DNA of 64,000 bases from Streptomyces fuscichromogenes (GTDB lineage: Bacteria > Actinomycetota > Actinomycetes > Streptomycetales > Streptomycetaceae). The notes beneath the pieces are model-generated. The model did no database searches. It had not been told where the DNA came from and was given only the letters and a program-made list of their open reading frames with translations. Shown piece after piece: positions 16,462-24,818 of the stretch (its first letter is position 1; every line of letters starts with the position of its first letter). Location of the stretch: positions 1 through 64,000 of the forward strand of contig NZ_BMML01000015.1 of the NCBI RefSeq assembly GCF_014645815.1. The letters are read 5' to 3'. A program made the position numbers and the translations under genes.

Positions 16462-16488
16462 GGAACGTAGTGGTGTGGGCCGTGCGTT
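16462..16488 (+). promoter_or_regulatory. Candidate ECF-sigma promoter for the PAP2 gene
   Basis: GGAAC (16462–16466) and CGTT (16485–16488) are separated by 18 bp, the general pattern of envelope- or redox-stress ECF promoters (GGAAc-N16–19-GTT/CGT). It lies about 85 bp before the PAP2 start codon. One match of this looseness may be chance. Confidence 0.3.
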
Positions 16489-16572
16489 CCTGTTGACGTA
16501 GCCGACCACGGGGGTGGCAGCGAGCGACGCACACCAGGTGCGTCCCGGACGACGAGAAGGGGCCGCAGCGCG

Positions 16573-17265
16573 ATGGCTGTAATCGCCGAATCCGGATCGA
16601 ACCCCGACGTCGACCTGCTCTACGACATCAACGGCCTGGCCAAGGACGCGCCGCACTGGTTCGACCGGGCCATGGAGTTCGTCGGGGAGTACGGACTGCT
16701 TCTCGCGATGGTGCTGCTGGTGGTGTGGTGCTGGTGGTCCGTGCGGCGCCGCGGGGACGGCGAGGTCGCGGCCACGATGGCCGCGCTGGTGTGGGCGCCG
16801 CTCGCCGCCGCGATCGCCGTCCTCGTGAACGTCCCCATCCGCGGCTTCGTCGAGCGGCCCCGGCCCTTCCTCACCCACCAGGGGCTCGACGTCCTCGTCT
16901 CCGGCAAGACCGACTACTCCTTCGTGAGCGACCACGCGACGATCACCATGGCGATGGGCGTCGGGCTGTTCATCGCCAACCGGCGGTTCGGGCTGGCGGG
17001 GATCGGACTGGCGCTGGCGGAGGGGTTCTGCCGGGTGTACATGGGGGTGCACTATCCGACGGACGTGGTCGGGGGGTTCGCGCTGGGGACGGCCGTCGTG
17101 CTCCTGCTGTCCCCGCTGGCGACCGCCCTGCTGACGCCGGTGATGAAGGCGGTGGAGGGGTCGCCGAGGGTGGGGTGGATCGTGCGGGGCCGGTCGGCCA
17201 CGGTGGGGGTGGTGCCGGGCGGGCGTACGGCCCTGGAGTCGGAGGAGCGGGATCTGGCGGCGTAG
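16573..17265 (+). CDS. PAP2-family membrane phosphatase (undecaprenyl-pyrophosphate phosphatase-like)
   Basis: A 230-residue protein with about five helices and the three PAP2 motifs in order: RGFVERPRP, SFVSDHA (the usual PSGH is replaced by VSDH) and RVYMGVHYPTDVVGG with the catalytic His and Asp. BcrC-type relatives recycle the undecaprenyl carrier for peptidoglycan; lipid phosphate phosphatase activity on other lipids is also possible. The serine-to-aspartate difference in motif 2 occurs in the BcrC group as far as I recall. The ATG has AAGGGG about 10 bases upstream. Its place after a cell-wall hydrolase supports an envelope role. Confidence 0.8.
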   Translation: MAVIAESGSNPDVDLLYDINGLAKDAPHWFDRAMEFVGEYGLLLAMVLLVVWCWWSVRRRGDGEVAATMAALVWAPLAAAIAVLVNVPIRGFVERPRPFLTHQGLDVLVSGKTDYSFVSDHATITMAMGVGLFIANRRFGLAGIGLALAEGFCRVYMGVHYPTDVVGGFALGTAVVLLLSPLATALLTPVMKAVEGSPRVGWIVRGRSATVGVVPGGRTALESEERDLAA

Positions 17266-17361
17266 GCGGGGGCCGGGGGGGCGGGGACGCTTACCGGCGC
17301 TTGCAGGGTGCCGCCGCGCCCACCCGTGCCGCCCTGCGGCACGCCTGCCCGCGGCTGTGCA

Positions 17362-17399
17362 GCGCCCCGTAAGGGGCGCGGGGAACTGCGCGACCAGCC
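17362..17399. repeat. Dispersed intergenic palindromic repeat, copy A
   Basis: GCGCCCC-GTAA-GGGGCGC hairpin followed by GGGGAACTGCGCGACCAGCC. The same core recurs at 23.6, 23.7, 27.5 and 53.2 kb of this window, always between genes. Here it lies at the 3' ends of two convergent genes (PAP2 and the FAD oxidase), where it may help terminate both. Confidence 0.75.
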
Positions 17400-17426
17400 C
17401 CCACGCGCCCGCGGCCGAACCGGTCC

Positions 17427-18989
17427 CTACAAGCCCTGCGCGTACGAGAAGAAGCGGTTCGGGTCGTACTGCTTCTTCACCTTGCCCAGCTTCGTCACGG
17501 CGTCGCCGTAGTACGCCTTCTTCCAGCCGGTGAGCGTCGGGTCCGCGTAGTTCTGGTAGGCCGCGCCGGAGGCGTACGGCTTCATCGCCGTGTGTGCCGC
17601 GTTCAGCCAGGACTGGCCCGTGCTGCCGGAGGACCCGGCGCCGAAGGACACGATGTACTGCGCCAGCATCCGCGACCGGCGGTGCACGAACGCCGTCGCC
17701 GTCGGCGAGACCCGGTTCACCGCCCCGCCGAGCGCCGTGAACGCGATGCTGCCCGCGCCGCCCCGGACGGCGGCGATCTGGTTCAGGGCCGTCTGGACGC
17801 CGGCCGCGGACAGCGAGCGGTCGAAGAAGTCGGAGCGGGCCGTGTAGGTCTCGCGGCCGAGCCTGCCCTGGGGCGAGCGGCCGGGGGTGGAGCCGGGCAG
17901 GTGGCACTGGGGCTCGGTGGCGAAGGAGGAGCAGCCGGCGTAGATCTCCATCGCCTCCTCGTAGCCGTGGCGGCGCAGGGAGACGGAGGAGGCGTTGGCG
18001 CCCGCCCGGTGGGCGAGGGTGTCGACCGCGTTCTGCAGTTCGCCGTACGTGCCCATCGAGAAGCAGGCCACCGAGACGCGCGGGTTGCCGCCCGAGTTCT
18101 CCAGGTGCAGGGAGGACCAGATCTCGTCCGGCTGGGAGGGTCCCCACTCCTGCCAGGCCTTGAAGACCTGCGCCGCCTTCGACCACGGCCAGGTCAGGTA
18201 CGCCGTCACGCCCTGCGGGGTCGGGTGGGTCCTGAACTGCAGCTCCGTGACGACGCCGAAGTTGCCGTTGCCGGCGCCGCGCAGCGCCCAGAAGAGGTCC
18301 TTGTTGGTGCCGGCGTTGGCGACCACCTGCGTGCCGTCCGCCGTGATCAGTGTCGCCTGCGTGAGGCTGTCGCAGGTCAGGCCGTACGCGCGGGACGCGA
18401 CCCCGTGGCCGCCGCCGAGGACCAGGCCGGAGACGCCGACGGTTGGGCAGGAGCCCGCCGGTATGGTCACGCCCTTGGCCGCCAGGCCGCGGTAGACGTC
18501 GATCAGCTTGGAGCCGGCGCCGACCACCGCCGTACCGCCGCTGACGCGGATCCGGTTCAGCCTGGAGACGTCGAGTATCAGGCGGCCGTCGCCGGAGGAG
18601 TAGCCCGCGTAGGAGTGGCCGCCGTTGCGGATCGAGACCTTCAGGGCGTGCGCCTGGGCGTACGACAGGGTCGTGCGGATGTCGTCCGCGTGCGCCACGT
18701 AGGCGACCGCCACCGGCTTCAGGCCGTCGAAGCGGGTGTTGTAGAGCTGGTGGGCGGTTGTCCAGGAGCTCTCGCCGGGGCGGATCAGGGTGCCGTCCAG
18801 GGCGTGGGCGAGGGCCGTCCAGTTGGCCGCGGCCGCTGCGCTGGTGGTCTTCAGTGCCGTACGAGAGGATGTGGTCGCGAGCGGCGCGCCGGTCGTGTGG
18901 GATGCGGTGGCGCCGCCGGAGCTGCACCCCGTCAGTGCGGTCGCCGCGAGGGTGGCCGCCCCGCCCGCTATGAACGTACGCCGTTCCAT
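17427..18989 (-). CDS. Exported FAD-dependent oxidase of the berberine-bridge (BBE) family
   Basis: A 520-residue Tat-exported lipoprotein oxidase. The N-terminus has the twin-arginine pattern RRTFI at residues 3–7 and a lipobox LTGC with Cys22. The FAD_binding_4 domain contains GGHSYAGY, whose His usually forms the 8α-histidyl bond, and GSCPTVGVSG, whose Cys usually forms a second (6-S-cysteinyl) bond, so bicovalent FAD is likely. The BBE domain at the end reads YYGDAVTKL … YDPNRFF. Such enzymes oxidise sugars, alkaloids or polyketides with oxygen; the substrate is unknown. The ATG at 18989 follows GAAAGG; the frame extending to 19139 is rejected. Confidence 0.85.
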   Translation of the reverse strand: MERRTFIAGGAATLAATALTGCSSGGATASHTTGAPLATTSSRTALKTTSAAAAANWTALAHALDGTLIRPGESSWTTAHQLYNTRFDGLKPVAVAYVAHADDIRTTLSYAQAHALKVSIRNGGHSYAGYSSGDGRLILDVSRLNRIRVSGGTAVVGAGSKLIDVYRGLAAKGVTIPAGSCPTVGVSGLVLGGGHGVASRAYGLTCDSLTQATLITADGTQVVANAGTNKDLFWALRGAGNGNFGVVTELQFRTHPTPQGVTAYLTWPWSKAAQVFKAWQEWGPSQPDEIWSSLHLENSGGNPRVSVACFSMGTYGELQNAVDTLAHRAGANASSVSLRRHGYEEAMEIYAGCSSFATEPQCHLPGSTPGRSPQGRLGRETYTARSDFFDRSLSAAGVQTALNQIAAVRGGAGSIAFTALGGAVNRVSPTATAFVHRRSRMLAQYIVSFGAGSSGSTGQSWLNAAHTAMKPYASGAAYQNYADPTLTGWKKAYYGDAVTKLGKVKKQYDPNRFFSYAQGL

Positions 18990-19352
18990 GCCCGTGCCTT
19001 TCGTCGGCTGTCGTGGGACGAGACGGCGTTCTGTCGCACACGGGTTCCCATGCGGTGTAACGAACGCTGTGACGTCGTAACGGCTGTGATGGCGAACGCC
19101 GAAGACTTGTTCGCTTAACCCGGCCGTTGGAACCGGCACGTGCCCTCACCGTGAGCATTCCGTGACCTAACCGGGTTGACGGCAGGGGTTCACCCCCCGT
19201 TCACCTATGGCCATCGGACGCTTCACCTGTTCTGCCTAATTTCGGCCGTACCGGGTGCGGTGAGCGGTCGTTAATGCCCAGTCAGGAGGCCCTCGCCCAC
19301 CATCTACTTCGCACGCCGCCGAAGGTGGCGCCTCTGGAAGGAACCCCCGAAA
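18990..19352. other. 363-bp divergent intergenic region between the FAD oxidase and pstS
   Basis: No gene is seen. It holds the PHO box and promoter of pstS (19188–19242), a pstS leader of roughly 100 bases ending in GGAAGGAAC, and on the other strand the ribosome site of the oxidase gene. Confidence 0.75.
19188..19242 (+). promoter_or_regulatory. PHO box (PhoP-binding direct repeats) and pstS promoter
   Basis: GTTCACC occurs at 19188 and exactly 11 bp later at 19199; a degenerate unit follows at 19210 and CTTCACC at 19221, giving four 11-bp direct-repeat units of the known Streptomyces PhoP site. A −10-like TAATTT lies at 19237–19242. This predicts strong induction of pstS by PhoP under phosphate limitation. 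Confidence 0.85.
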
Positions 19353-20483
19353 GTGAAGCTTCAGCGCAAGAACCGGCTGCGCGCCCTGTCTCTCGGTGCT
19401 GTCGCCGTCTCCGGCGCCCTGGCCCTCACGGCGTGCGGCTCGGACGACAACGGTGGCGGCAGTGGTTCGAGCAGCTCTTCGGCCTCCGCCAACGCCAGCT
19501 CCATCAAGTGCGACGACGCCAAGGGCCAGCTGCTCGCCGACGGCTCCTCCGCGCAGAAGAACGCGATCGACGCCTGGGTGAAGAACTTCTCGCAGGCCTG
19601 TGGCGTCCAGATCAACTACAAGGGCTCCGGCTCCGGTGCCGGTGTGACCGCCTTCACGCAGGGTCAGATCGCCTTCGCGGGTTCCGACTCCGCGCTCAAG
19701 CCGGAAGAGGTCACCGCCTCCAAGAAGGTCTGCTCCGGCGGCCAGGGCATCGACCTCCCGATGGTCGGCGGCCCGATCGCCCTCGGCTACAACGTCCCGG
19801 GCGTCGACAGCCTGGTCCTGGACGCGCCGACGATCGCCAAGATCTTCGACAGCAAGATCACCAAGTGGAACGACGCGGCGATCAAGAAGCTGAACCCCAG
19901 CGCGAAGCTCCCGGACCTGAAGATCCAGGCGTTCCACCGCTCTGACGAGTCGGGTACGACGGACAACTTCACCAAGTACCTGATCGCCGCCACCCCGGAC
20001 AACTGGAAGTACTCCGGCGGCAAGGCCTGGCAGGCCAAGGGCGGCCAGTCCGCTCCGCAGTCCGCGGGTGTCGCGCAGCAGGTCAAGCAGACCTCCGGCG
20101 CCATCGGCTACTTCGAGCTCTCCTACGTCTCGGACGGCGTCAAGGCCGTCTCGATCGACACGGGTGCCAGCGCGCCGGTCGCCCCGTCCACCGAGTCCGC
20201 CACCGCCGACATCGCGGCCGCCAAGGTCGTCGGCACCGGCAAGGACCTGTCGCTCCAGCTCGACTACAAGACCAAGGCCGAGGGCGCGTACCCGATGACC
20301 CTGGTCACGTACGAGATCGTCTGCGACAAGGGCAACAAGGCCGACACCCTCCCGGCGACCAAGGCGTTCCTGCGCTACATCGCCTCCGAGGACGGCCAGA
20401 AGATCCTCTCCACGATCGACTACGCCCCCGTCCCCGACGACATCATCGCCAAGGTCCGCACCACCATCGAGGGCCTCAGCTAA
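19353..20483 (+). CDS. pstS: Phosphate ABC transporter, substrate-binding lipoprotein
   Basis: A 376-residue lipoprotein with a signal peptide and lipobox LTAC (Cys about residue 28), a Gly/Ser-rich tether, then the periplasmic-binding domain. Phosphate-contact motifs are visible: ADGSSAQ, KGSGSGAG, FAGSDSAL and HRSDESGTTDNF. It captures inorganic phosphate outside the membrane for PstCAB. The start is GTG with GGAAGG upstream. The PHO box lies about 110–165 bp before it. A strong hairpin after the gene probably lets pstS mRNA accumulate above the rest of the operon. Confidence 0.96.
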   Translation: MKLQRKNRLRALSLGAVAVSGALALTACGSDDNGGGSGSSSSSASANASSIKCDDAKGQLLADGSSAQKNAIDAWVKNFSQACGVQINYKGSGSGAGVTAFTQGQIAFAGSDSALKPEEVTASKKVCSGGQGIDLPMVGGPIALGYNVPGVDSLVLDAPTIAKIFDSKITKWNDAAIKKLNPSAKLPDLKIQAFHRSDESGTTDNFTKYLIAATPDNWKYSGGKAWQAKGGQSAPQSAGVAQQVKQTSGAIGYFELSYVSDGVKAVSIDTGASAPVAPSTESATADIAAAKVVGTGKDLSLQLDYKTKAEGAYPMTLVTYEIVCDKGNKADTLPATKAFLRYIASEDGQKILSTIDYAPVPDDIIAKVRTTIEGLS

Positions 20484-20493
20484 AGATCCGCGA

Positions 20494-20527
20494 GTGCGGC
20501 CGGGTTCCGGACAGGACCCGGCCGCAC
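20494..20527 (+). terminator. Intercistronic hairpin between pstS and pstC
   Basis: GTGCGGCCGGGT pairs perfectly with ACCCGGCCGCAC (12 bp) around a 10-base loop, 10 bp after the pstS stop. There is no U-tract, so partial termination or 3'-end protection of pstS mRNA fits better than a full stop. Confidence 0.7.
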
Positions 20528-20627
20528 CGTCCGGTGCACCGCCGCCCGGAGCCGTACACCCCTACGTGCGGGGCTCACGGCTCCTCCGAGCCGCCCCCGC
20601 AGGCGACTCCGCAGACCGGAGAACCCG

Positions 20628-21638
20628 ATGGACATATCGACGCAGACAGCAGACGCACCTCCCCCCATACCCCCGCAGCCCTCCGCGGCCGAGCAGAAGC
20701 GCGACGCCCGCGGCGCCACCCGGGTCGGTGACCGGGTCTTCCTCGGTCTCTCCCGCGGTTCCGGCATCCTGCTCCTGGTGGTCATGGCCGCGATCGCGGT
20801 CTTCCTCACCTACCGGGCCGCCCTCGCGATCAACCGCGACCACGGCAACTTCCTCACCACCTTCGAGTGGAACACCAACCTCATCCCGCCGAGCTTCGGC
20901 ATCGCGGTGCTCGCCTTCGGCACGATCGTCTCCTCGATCATCGCCATGGCCATCGCGGTCCCGATCGCGGTCGCGATCGCCCTGTTCATCACGCACTACG
21001 CGCCGCGCCGCCTGGCCGGCCCCGTCGCGTTCGTGATCGACCTGCTCGCCGCCGTGCCGTCCATCGTGTACGGCCTGTGGGGTGCCCTGATCCTCGTGCC
21101 GCACATGACCGGCCTGTTCGGCTGGCTGAACGACTACTTCGGCTGGACCGGGATCTTCTCCTGGGACGGCGGCGCCCCGCGCTCGATGCTGACCGTCGCC
21201 ATCCTGCTCGCGATCATGATCCTGCCGATCATCACCAACGTGAGCCGCGAGGTCTTCCGCCAGGTCCCGCAGATGCACGAAGAGGCCGCCCTGGCGCTCG
21301 GCGCCACCCGCTGGGAGGTCGTCCGCATGGCCGTGCTGCCCTTCGGGCGCTCCGGCGTGATCTCCGCCTCGATGCTCGGCCTCGGCCGCGCGCTCGGCGA
21401 GACGATGGCCGTCGCCACCGTGCTCTCCCCGGACTTCGACATCCACGCCAGCCTGCTCAACCCGGGCGGCGGCACCTTCGCCCAGAACATCGCCAGCAAG
21501 TTCGGCGAGGCGACCTCGGACGGCCGTGACGCGCTCATCGCCTCCGGTCTGGTCCTCTTCGTCATCACCCTGCTGGTCAACGGCGCGGCCCGCATCATCA
21601 TCCAGCGCCGCGCAGAGTACTCGGGGGCCAACGCATGA
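20628..21638 (+). CDS. pstC: Phosphate ABC transporter permease PstC
   Basis: A 336-residue inner-membrane permease with six hydrophobic helices after a charged, Pro-rich N-terminal tail of about 40 residues. The EAA loop that contacts PstB is clear: EEAALALGATRWEVVRMAVLP. It pairs with PstA to form the phosphate channel. GGAGAACCCG precedes the ATG. The last 4 bp overlap pstA (ATGA). Confidence 0.95.
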   Translation: MDISTQTADAPPPIPPQPSAAEQKRDARGATRVGDRVFLGLSRGSGILLLVVMAAIAVFLTYRAALAINRDHGNFLTTFEWNTNLIPPSFGIAVLAFGTIVSSIIAMAIAVPIAVAIALFITHYAPRRLAGPVAFVIDLLAAVPSIVYGLWGALILVPHMTGLFGWLNDYFGWTGIFSWDGGAPRSMLTVAILLAIMILPIITNVSREVFRQVPQMHEEAALALGATRWEVVRMAVLPFGRSGVISASMLGLGRALGETMAVATVLSPDFDIHASLLNPGGGTFAQNIASKFGEATSDGRDALIASGLVLFVITLLVNGAARIIIQRRAEYSGANA

Positions 21639-22681
21639 GCACCGCAGCAGCCAGCACCCTGCGCGGTGCCACCCTCCCCAAGTGGTCCCCCTACGCCATC
21701 GTCGGCGGGGCCATCGTCCTCGGCGTGGCCATCGGCCTGGTCGGCGGCCTGGACAGCAAGGTCCAGTGGGGTCTGATCGCCGGCCTCCTCTACGTGCTCG
21801 GCACCTATGCCATCGCCGCCCGGGTCGAGGGCCGCCGACAGGCCAAGGACCGCGTCGCCACCTCCCTGGTGTGGGTCGCCTTCGTCGTCGCCGTGGTCCC
21901 GCTGGTCTCCCTGATCTGGGTGACCGTCTCGCGCGGTGTGAAGGTCCTGGACGTCTACTTCCTCTCGCACTCCATGGGCGTCGTCGCCGACTCCCAGCCC
22001 GGCGGCGGTGCCTACGCGGCCATCATCGGCTCCCTGGAGCAGGTCGGCCTCGCCACCCTGATCGGCGCCCCGGTCGGCATCCTCACCGCGGTCTACCTCG
22101 TCGAGTACGGGCGCGGCCGGCTCGCCAAGGCCGTCACCTTCTTCGTGGACGTGATGACCGGTATCCCGTCGATCGTCGCGGGTCTGTTCATCCTCAGCCT
22201 CATGCTGATCTTCGACATGGAGCCCTTCGGCTTCGCCGGATCGCTGGCCCTGGCCATCCTGATGATGCCGGTGGTCGTGCGCTCCACCGAGGAGATGCTC
22301 AAGCTCGTCCCGAACGAGCTGCGCGAGGCGTCGCTGGCGCTCGGCGTGCCCAAGTGGCGCACCATCCTGAAGGTGGTCCTGCCGACCTCCATCGGCGGTA
22401 TCACGACCGGTGTCATGCTGGCCATCGCCCGTATCGCGGGTGAGACCGCGCCGGTGCTGCTGCTGGTGTTCGGCAACCCGTTCATCAACAACAACCCCTT
22501 CGAGGGTGCGCAGTCGTCGCTGCCGCTGTTCATCTACCAGCAGTACGCGAACAGCGCCGGCGCCAACGCGGCCTACGACCGTGCCTGGGCGGCCTCGCTC
22601 ACGCTGATCGCCTTCGTGATGATCCTGAACCTGGTGGCCCGCGGCATCGCCCGCTGGAAGGCCCCCAAGACCGGTCGCTGA
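21635..22681 (+). CDS. pstA: Phosphate ABC transporter permease PstA
   Basis: A 348-residue permease with about eight hydrophobic stretches; two extra helices at the N-terminus (about 22–65) precede the usual six. The EAA motif is REASLALGVPKWRTILKVVLP. The family sequence GIPSIVAGLF lies in the core. It is translationally coupled to pstC by a 4-bp overlap and lies 39 bp before pstB. Confidence 0.95.
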   Translation: MSTAAASTLRGATLPKWSPYAIVGGAIVLGVAIGLVGGLDSKVQWGLIAGLLYVLGTYAIAARVEGRRQAKDRVATSLVWVAFVVAVVPLVSLIWVTVSRGVKVLDVYFLSHSMGVVADSQPGGGAYAAIIGSLEQVGLATLIGAPVGILTAVYLVEYGRGRLAKAVTFFVDVMTGIPSIVAGLFILSLMLIFDMEPFGFAGSLALAILMMPVVVRSTEEMLKLVPNELREASLALGVPKWRTILKVVLPTSIGGITTGVMLAIARIAGETAPVLLLVFGNPFINNNPFEGAQSSLPLFIYQQYANSAGANAAYDRAWAASLTLIAFVMILNLVARGIARWKAPKTGR

Positions 22682-22720
22682 CCGGCCGACAGCGACCGAC
22701 TCTCTGGAAGTGAAGAAGTA

Positions 22721-23497
22721 ATGTCCAAGCGAATCGACGTAAGCGGGCTCACCGCCTACTACGGCTCCCACAAGGCCATCGAAGACATCTCGATGAACGT
22801 CGAGCCGCGCACGGTCACGGCGTTCATCGGCCCCTCCGGCTGCGGCAAGTCGACGTTCCTGCGCACGCTCAACCGCATGCACGAGGTCACCCCCGGCGGC
22901 CGCGTCGAGGGCAAGGTCCTCCTCGACGACGAGAACCTGTACGGCGCCAACATCGACCCGGTGGCGGTACGCCGCGAGGTCGGCATGGTGTTCCAGCGCC
23001 CCAACCCCTTCCCCACGATGTCGATCTTCGACAACGTGGCCGCGGGGCTGCGGCTGAACGGCAACTTCAAGAAGAGCGAGCTCGGCGACATCGTCGAGAA
23101 GTCCCTCAAGGGCGCGAACCTCTGGAACGAGGTCAAAGACCGCCTGAACAAGCCGGGCTCCGGCCTCTCCGGTGGTCAGCAGCAGCGTCTGTGCATCGCC
23201 CGCGCGATCGCGGTCGAGCCGAAGGTGCTGCTCATGGACGAGCCCTGCTCGGCTCTGGACCCGATCTCGACCCTCGCCATCGAGGACCTGATCGGCGAGC
23301 TGAAGGAGCGCTTCACGATCGTCATCGTGACGCACAACATGCAGCAGGCGGCGCGTGTCTCGGACCGTACGGCGTTCTTCAACCTGGCCGCCGTCGGCCA
23401 GCCCGGCAAGCTGATCGAGATCGACGACACGGAGCGCATCTTCTCCAACCCGTCGGTCCAGGCCACGGAGGACTACATCTCCGGCCGCTTCGGCTGA
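22721..23497 (+). CDS. pstB: Phosphate ABC transporter ATPase PstB
   Basis: A 258-residue ATPase of full family length. Walker A GPSGCGKST lies near residues 36–44, the signature LSGGQQQRLC in the middle, Walker B VLLMDEPCSALD and the switch His in IVTHNMQQ later. PstB-typical NRMHEVTPG is present. It energises PstCA and ends the operon, which is closed by a strong terminator. No phoU follows; in Streptomyces phoU is usually beside phoRP elsewhere. Confidence 0.96.
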   Translation: MSKRIDVSGLTAYYGSHKAIEDISMNVEPRTVTAFIGPSGCGKSTFLRTLNRMHEVTPGGRVEGKVLLDDENLYGANIDPVAVRREVGMVFQRPNPFPTMSIFDNVAAGLRLNGNFKKSELGDIVEKSLKGANLWNEVKDRLNKPGSGLSGGQQQRLCIARAIAVEPKVLLMDEPCSALDPISTLAIEDLIGELKERFTIVIVTHNMQQAARVSDRTAFFNLAAVGQPGKLIEIDDTERIFSNPSVQATEDYISGRFG

Positions 23498-23557
23498 GCC
23501 GAGGATCCACCGACCCCTCGCGGTGCTGCATGGCGGTGCCACCGCGAGGACGCAAGA

Positions 23558-23596
23558 GGGCCCGCCCCTGGCTCCCGGGGGCGGGCCCGTTGTCTT
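23558..23596 (+). terminator. Rho-independent terminator of the pst operon
   Basis: GGGCCCGCCCC pairs with GGGGCGGGCCC around a short loop and is followed by GTTGTCTTTT, about 60 bp after the pstB stop. Confidence 0.85.
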
Positions 23597-23747
23597 TTGG
23601 GGGCGCGGGGAACTGCGCGACCAGCCACGGCGCATCCGCAGTCGACACCGGACGGAATGGCGGTCCGAGAGTGCCGCGATCCGTCGTCAGCCGGCTGCAG
23701 CGTCGTCGTGGCCGGCCGCGCAGTTCCCCGCGCCCCTTACGGGGCTC
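23597..23747. repeat. Dispersed repeat copies B and C as an inverted pair
   Basis: Copy B (about 23600–23627) reads GGGGCGCGGGGAACTGCGCG then ACCAGCC; copy C (about 23712–23746) is the same core in reverse (GCGCAGTTCCCCGCGCCCC). They flank about 85 bp between the convergent pstB and pit genes. A transcript through both could fold into a long stem, which would suit bidirectional termination. Confidence 0.7.
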
Positions 23748-23812
23748 GTTCACAGGGGCTTTCGACCTCGCCCTTTTACCGACCGAGTCGGGTGGGCGGG
23801 TGGGCCGAGGGG

Positions 23813-24811
23813 CTAGAGGAACGCCAGGTCGACCACGCCGAAGGCGGTCGCTGCCACCAGGGCCGCGGCCGGCATCGTGATGAACCAGCCCAGGACGATG
23901 TTCTTGGCCACGCCCCAGCGGACCGCGTTCACACGCTTCGTCGCGCCGACGCCCATGATGGCCGAGGTGATGACATGGGTCGTGGAGACCGGCGCCTTGA
24001 AGAGGTACGCCGTGGTGAACATGATCGACGCGCCCGTCGCCTCGGCCGCGAAGCCCTGCGGGGGGTCGAGTTCGATGATCTTGCGGCCGAGGGTGCGCAT
24101 GATGCGCCAGCCGCCCGCGTAGGTGCCCAGGGAGAGCATCACGGCACAGACGATCTTGACCCAGACCGGGATCGGGTCGCCGTACGTCTCATGGCCGGAG
24201 ATGACCAGTGCCATGACGACGACGCCCATCGTCTTCTGGGCGTCCTGGAGGCCGTGGCCGAGGGCCATGCCGGCCGCCGAGACGGTCTGCGCGATCCGGA
24301 AGCCCCGCTTCGTCTTGTGCGGGTTGGAGCGGCGGAACAGCCACATGATGGCGGTCATCACCAGGTAGCCGAGGAGCAGGCCGACGACAGGGGACAGGAA
24401 CATCGGGACGATGACCTTGTCCACGACGCCGTTCCACAGGACGGTCGTGCCGCCGGCCAGCGCCGCGCCCACCAGGCCGCCGAACAGCGCGTGGGAGGAG
24501 GACGAGGGCAGGCCGAAGTACCAGGTGACGAGGTTCCAGACGATCGCGCCGACCAGCGCCGCGAAGAGGATGCCCATCCCCTTGGAGCCCTGCGGCGTCT
24601 CGATCAGGCCCTCGCTGACCGTCTTGGCGACACCGGAGCCCAGGAAGGCGCCCAGCAGGTTCATCACGGCCGCCATCGCGAGGGCCGCCCGGGGCGTCAG
24701 CGCCCGGGTGGAGACCGAGGTCGCGATGGCGTTCGCAGAATCGTGGAAACCGTTCGTGTACGTGAAGAAGAGCGCGACCAGGATGGTCACGACGAGCGCG
24801 AAGGTGTCCAT
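23813..24811 (-). CDS. pit: Pit-family low-affinity inorganic phosphate transporter
   Basis: A 332-residue polytopic protein with two PD001131-type repeats characteristic of Pit/PHO-4 carriers: GFHDSANAIAT near the N-terminus and a second copy around AAEATGASIMFTTAYLFKAPVSTTH. It takes up phosphate (usually as a metal–phosphate complex with H+). It lies 7 bp behind the DUF47 gene, the usual partner of bacterial Pit proteins, and is convergent with the high-affinity Pst operon, so both uptake routes are adjacent. Confidence 0.92.
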   Translation of the reverse strand: MDTFALVVTILVALFFTYTNGFHDSANAIATSVSTRALTPRAALAMAAVMNLLGAFLGSGVAKTVSEGLIETPQGSKGMGILFAALVGAIVWNLVTWYFGLPSSSSHALFGGLVGAALAGGTTVLWNGVVDKVIVPMFLSPVVGLLLGYLVMTAIMWLFRRSNPHKTKRGFRIAQTVSAAGMALGHGLQDAQKTMGVVVMALVISGHETYGDPIPVWVKIVCAVMLSLGTYAGGWRIMRTLGRKIIELDPPQGFAAEATGASIMFTTAYLFKAPVSTTHVITSAIMGVGATKRVNAVRWGVAKNIVLGWFITMPAAALVAATAFGVVDLAFL

Positions 24812-24818
24812 CGACTGC

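Larger units (their letters stand above)
23498..23812. other. 315-bp convergent region between pstB and pit
   Basis: No gene is seen. It holds the pst terminator (23558–23596) and the inverted pair of dispersed repeats. About 65 bp before the pit stop codon show nothing recognisable. Confidence 0.75.

Noticed and set aside
15295..19158. A 1287-codon open frame on the minus strand
   Set aside because: It runs antisense through the hydrolase, PAP2 and then out of frame through the oxidase gene. Composition is Arg/Gly/Pro-rich and no motif is present; typical shadow in GC-rich DNA.
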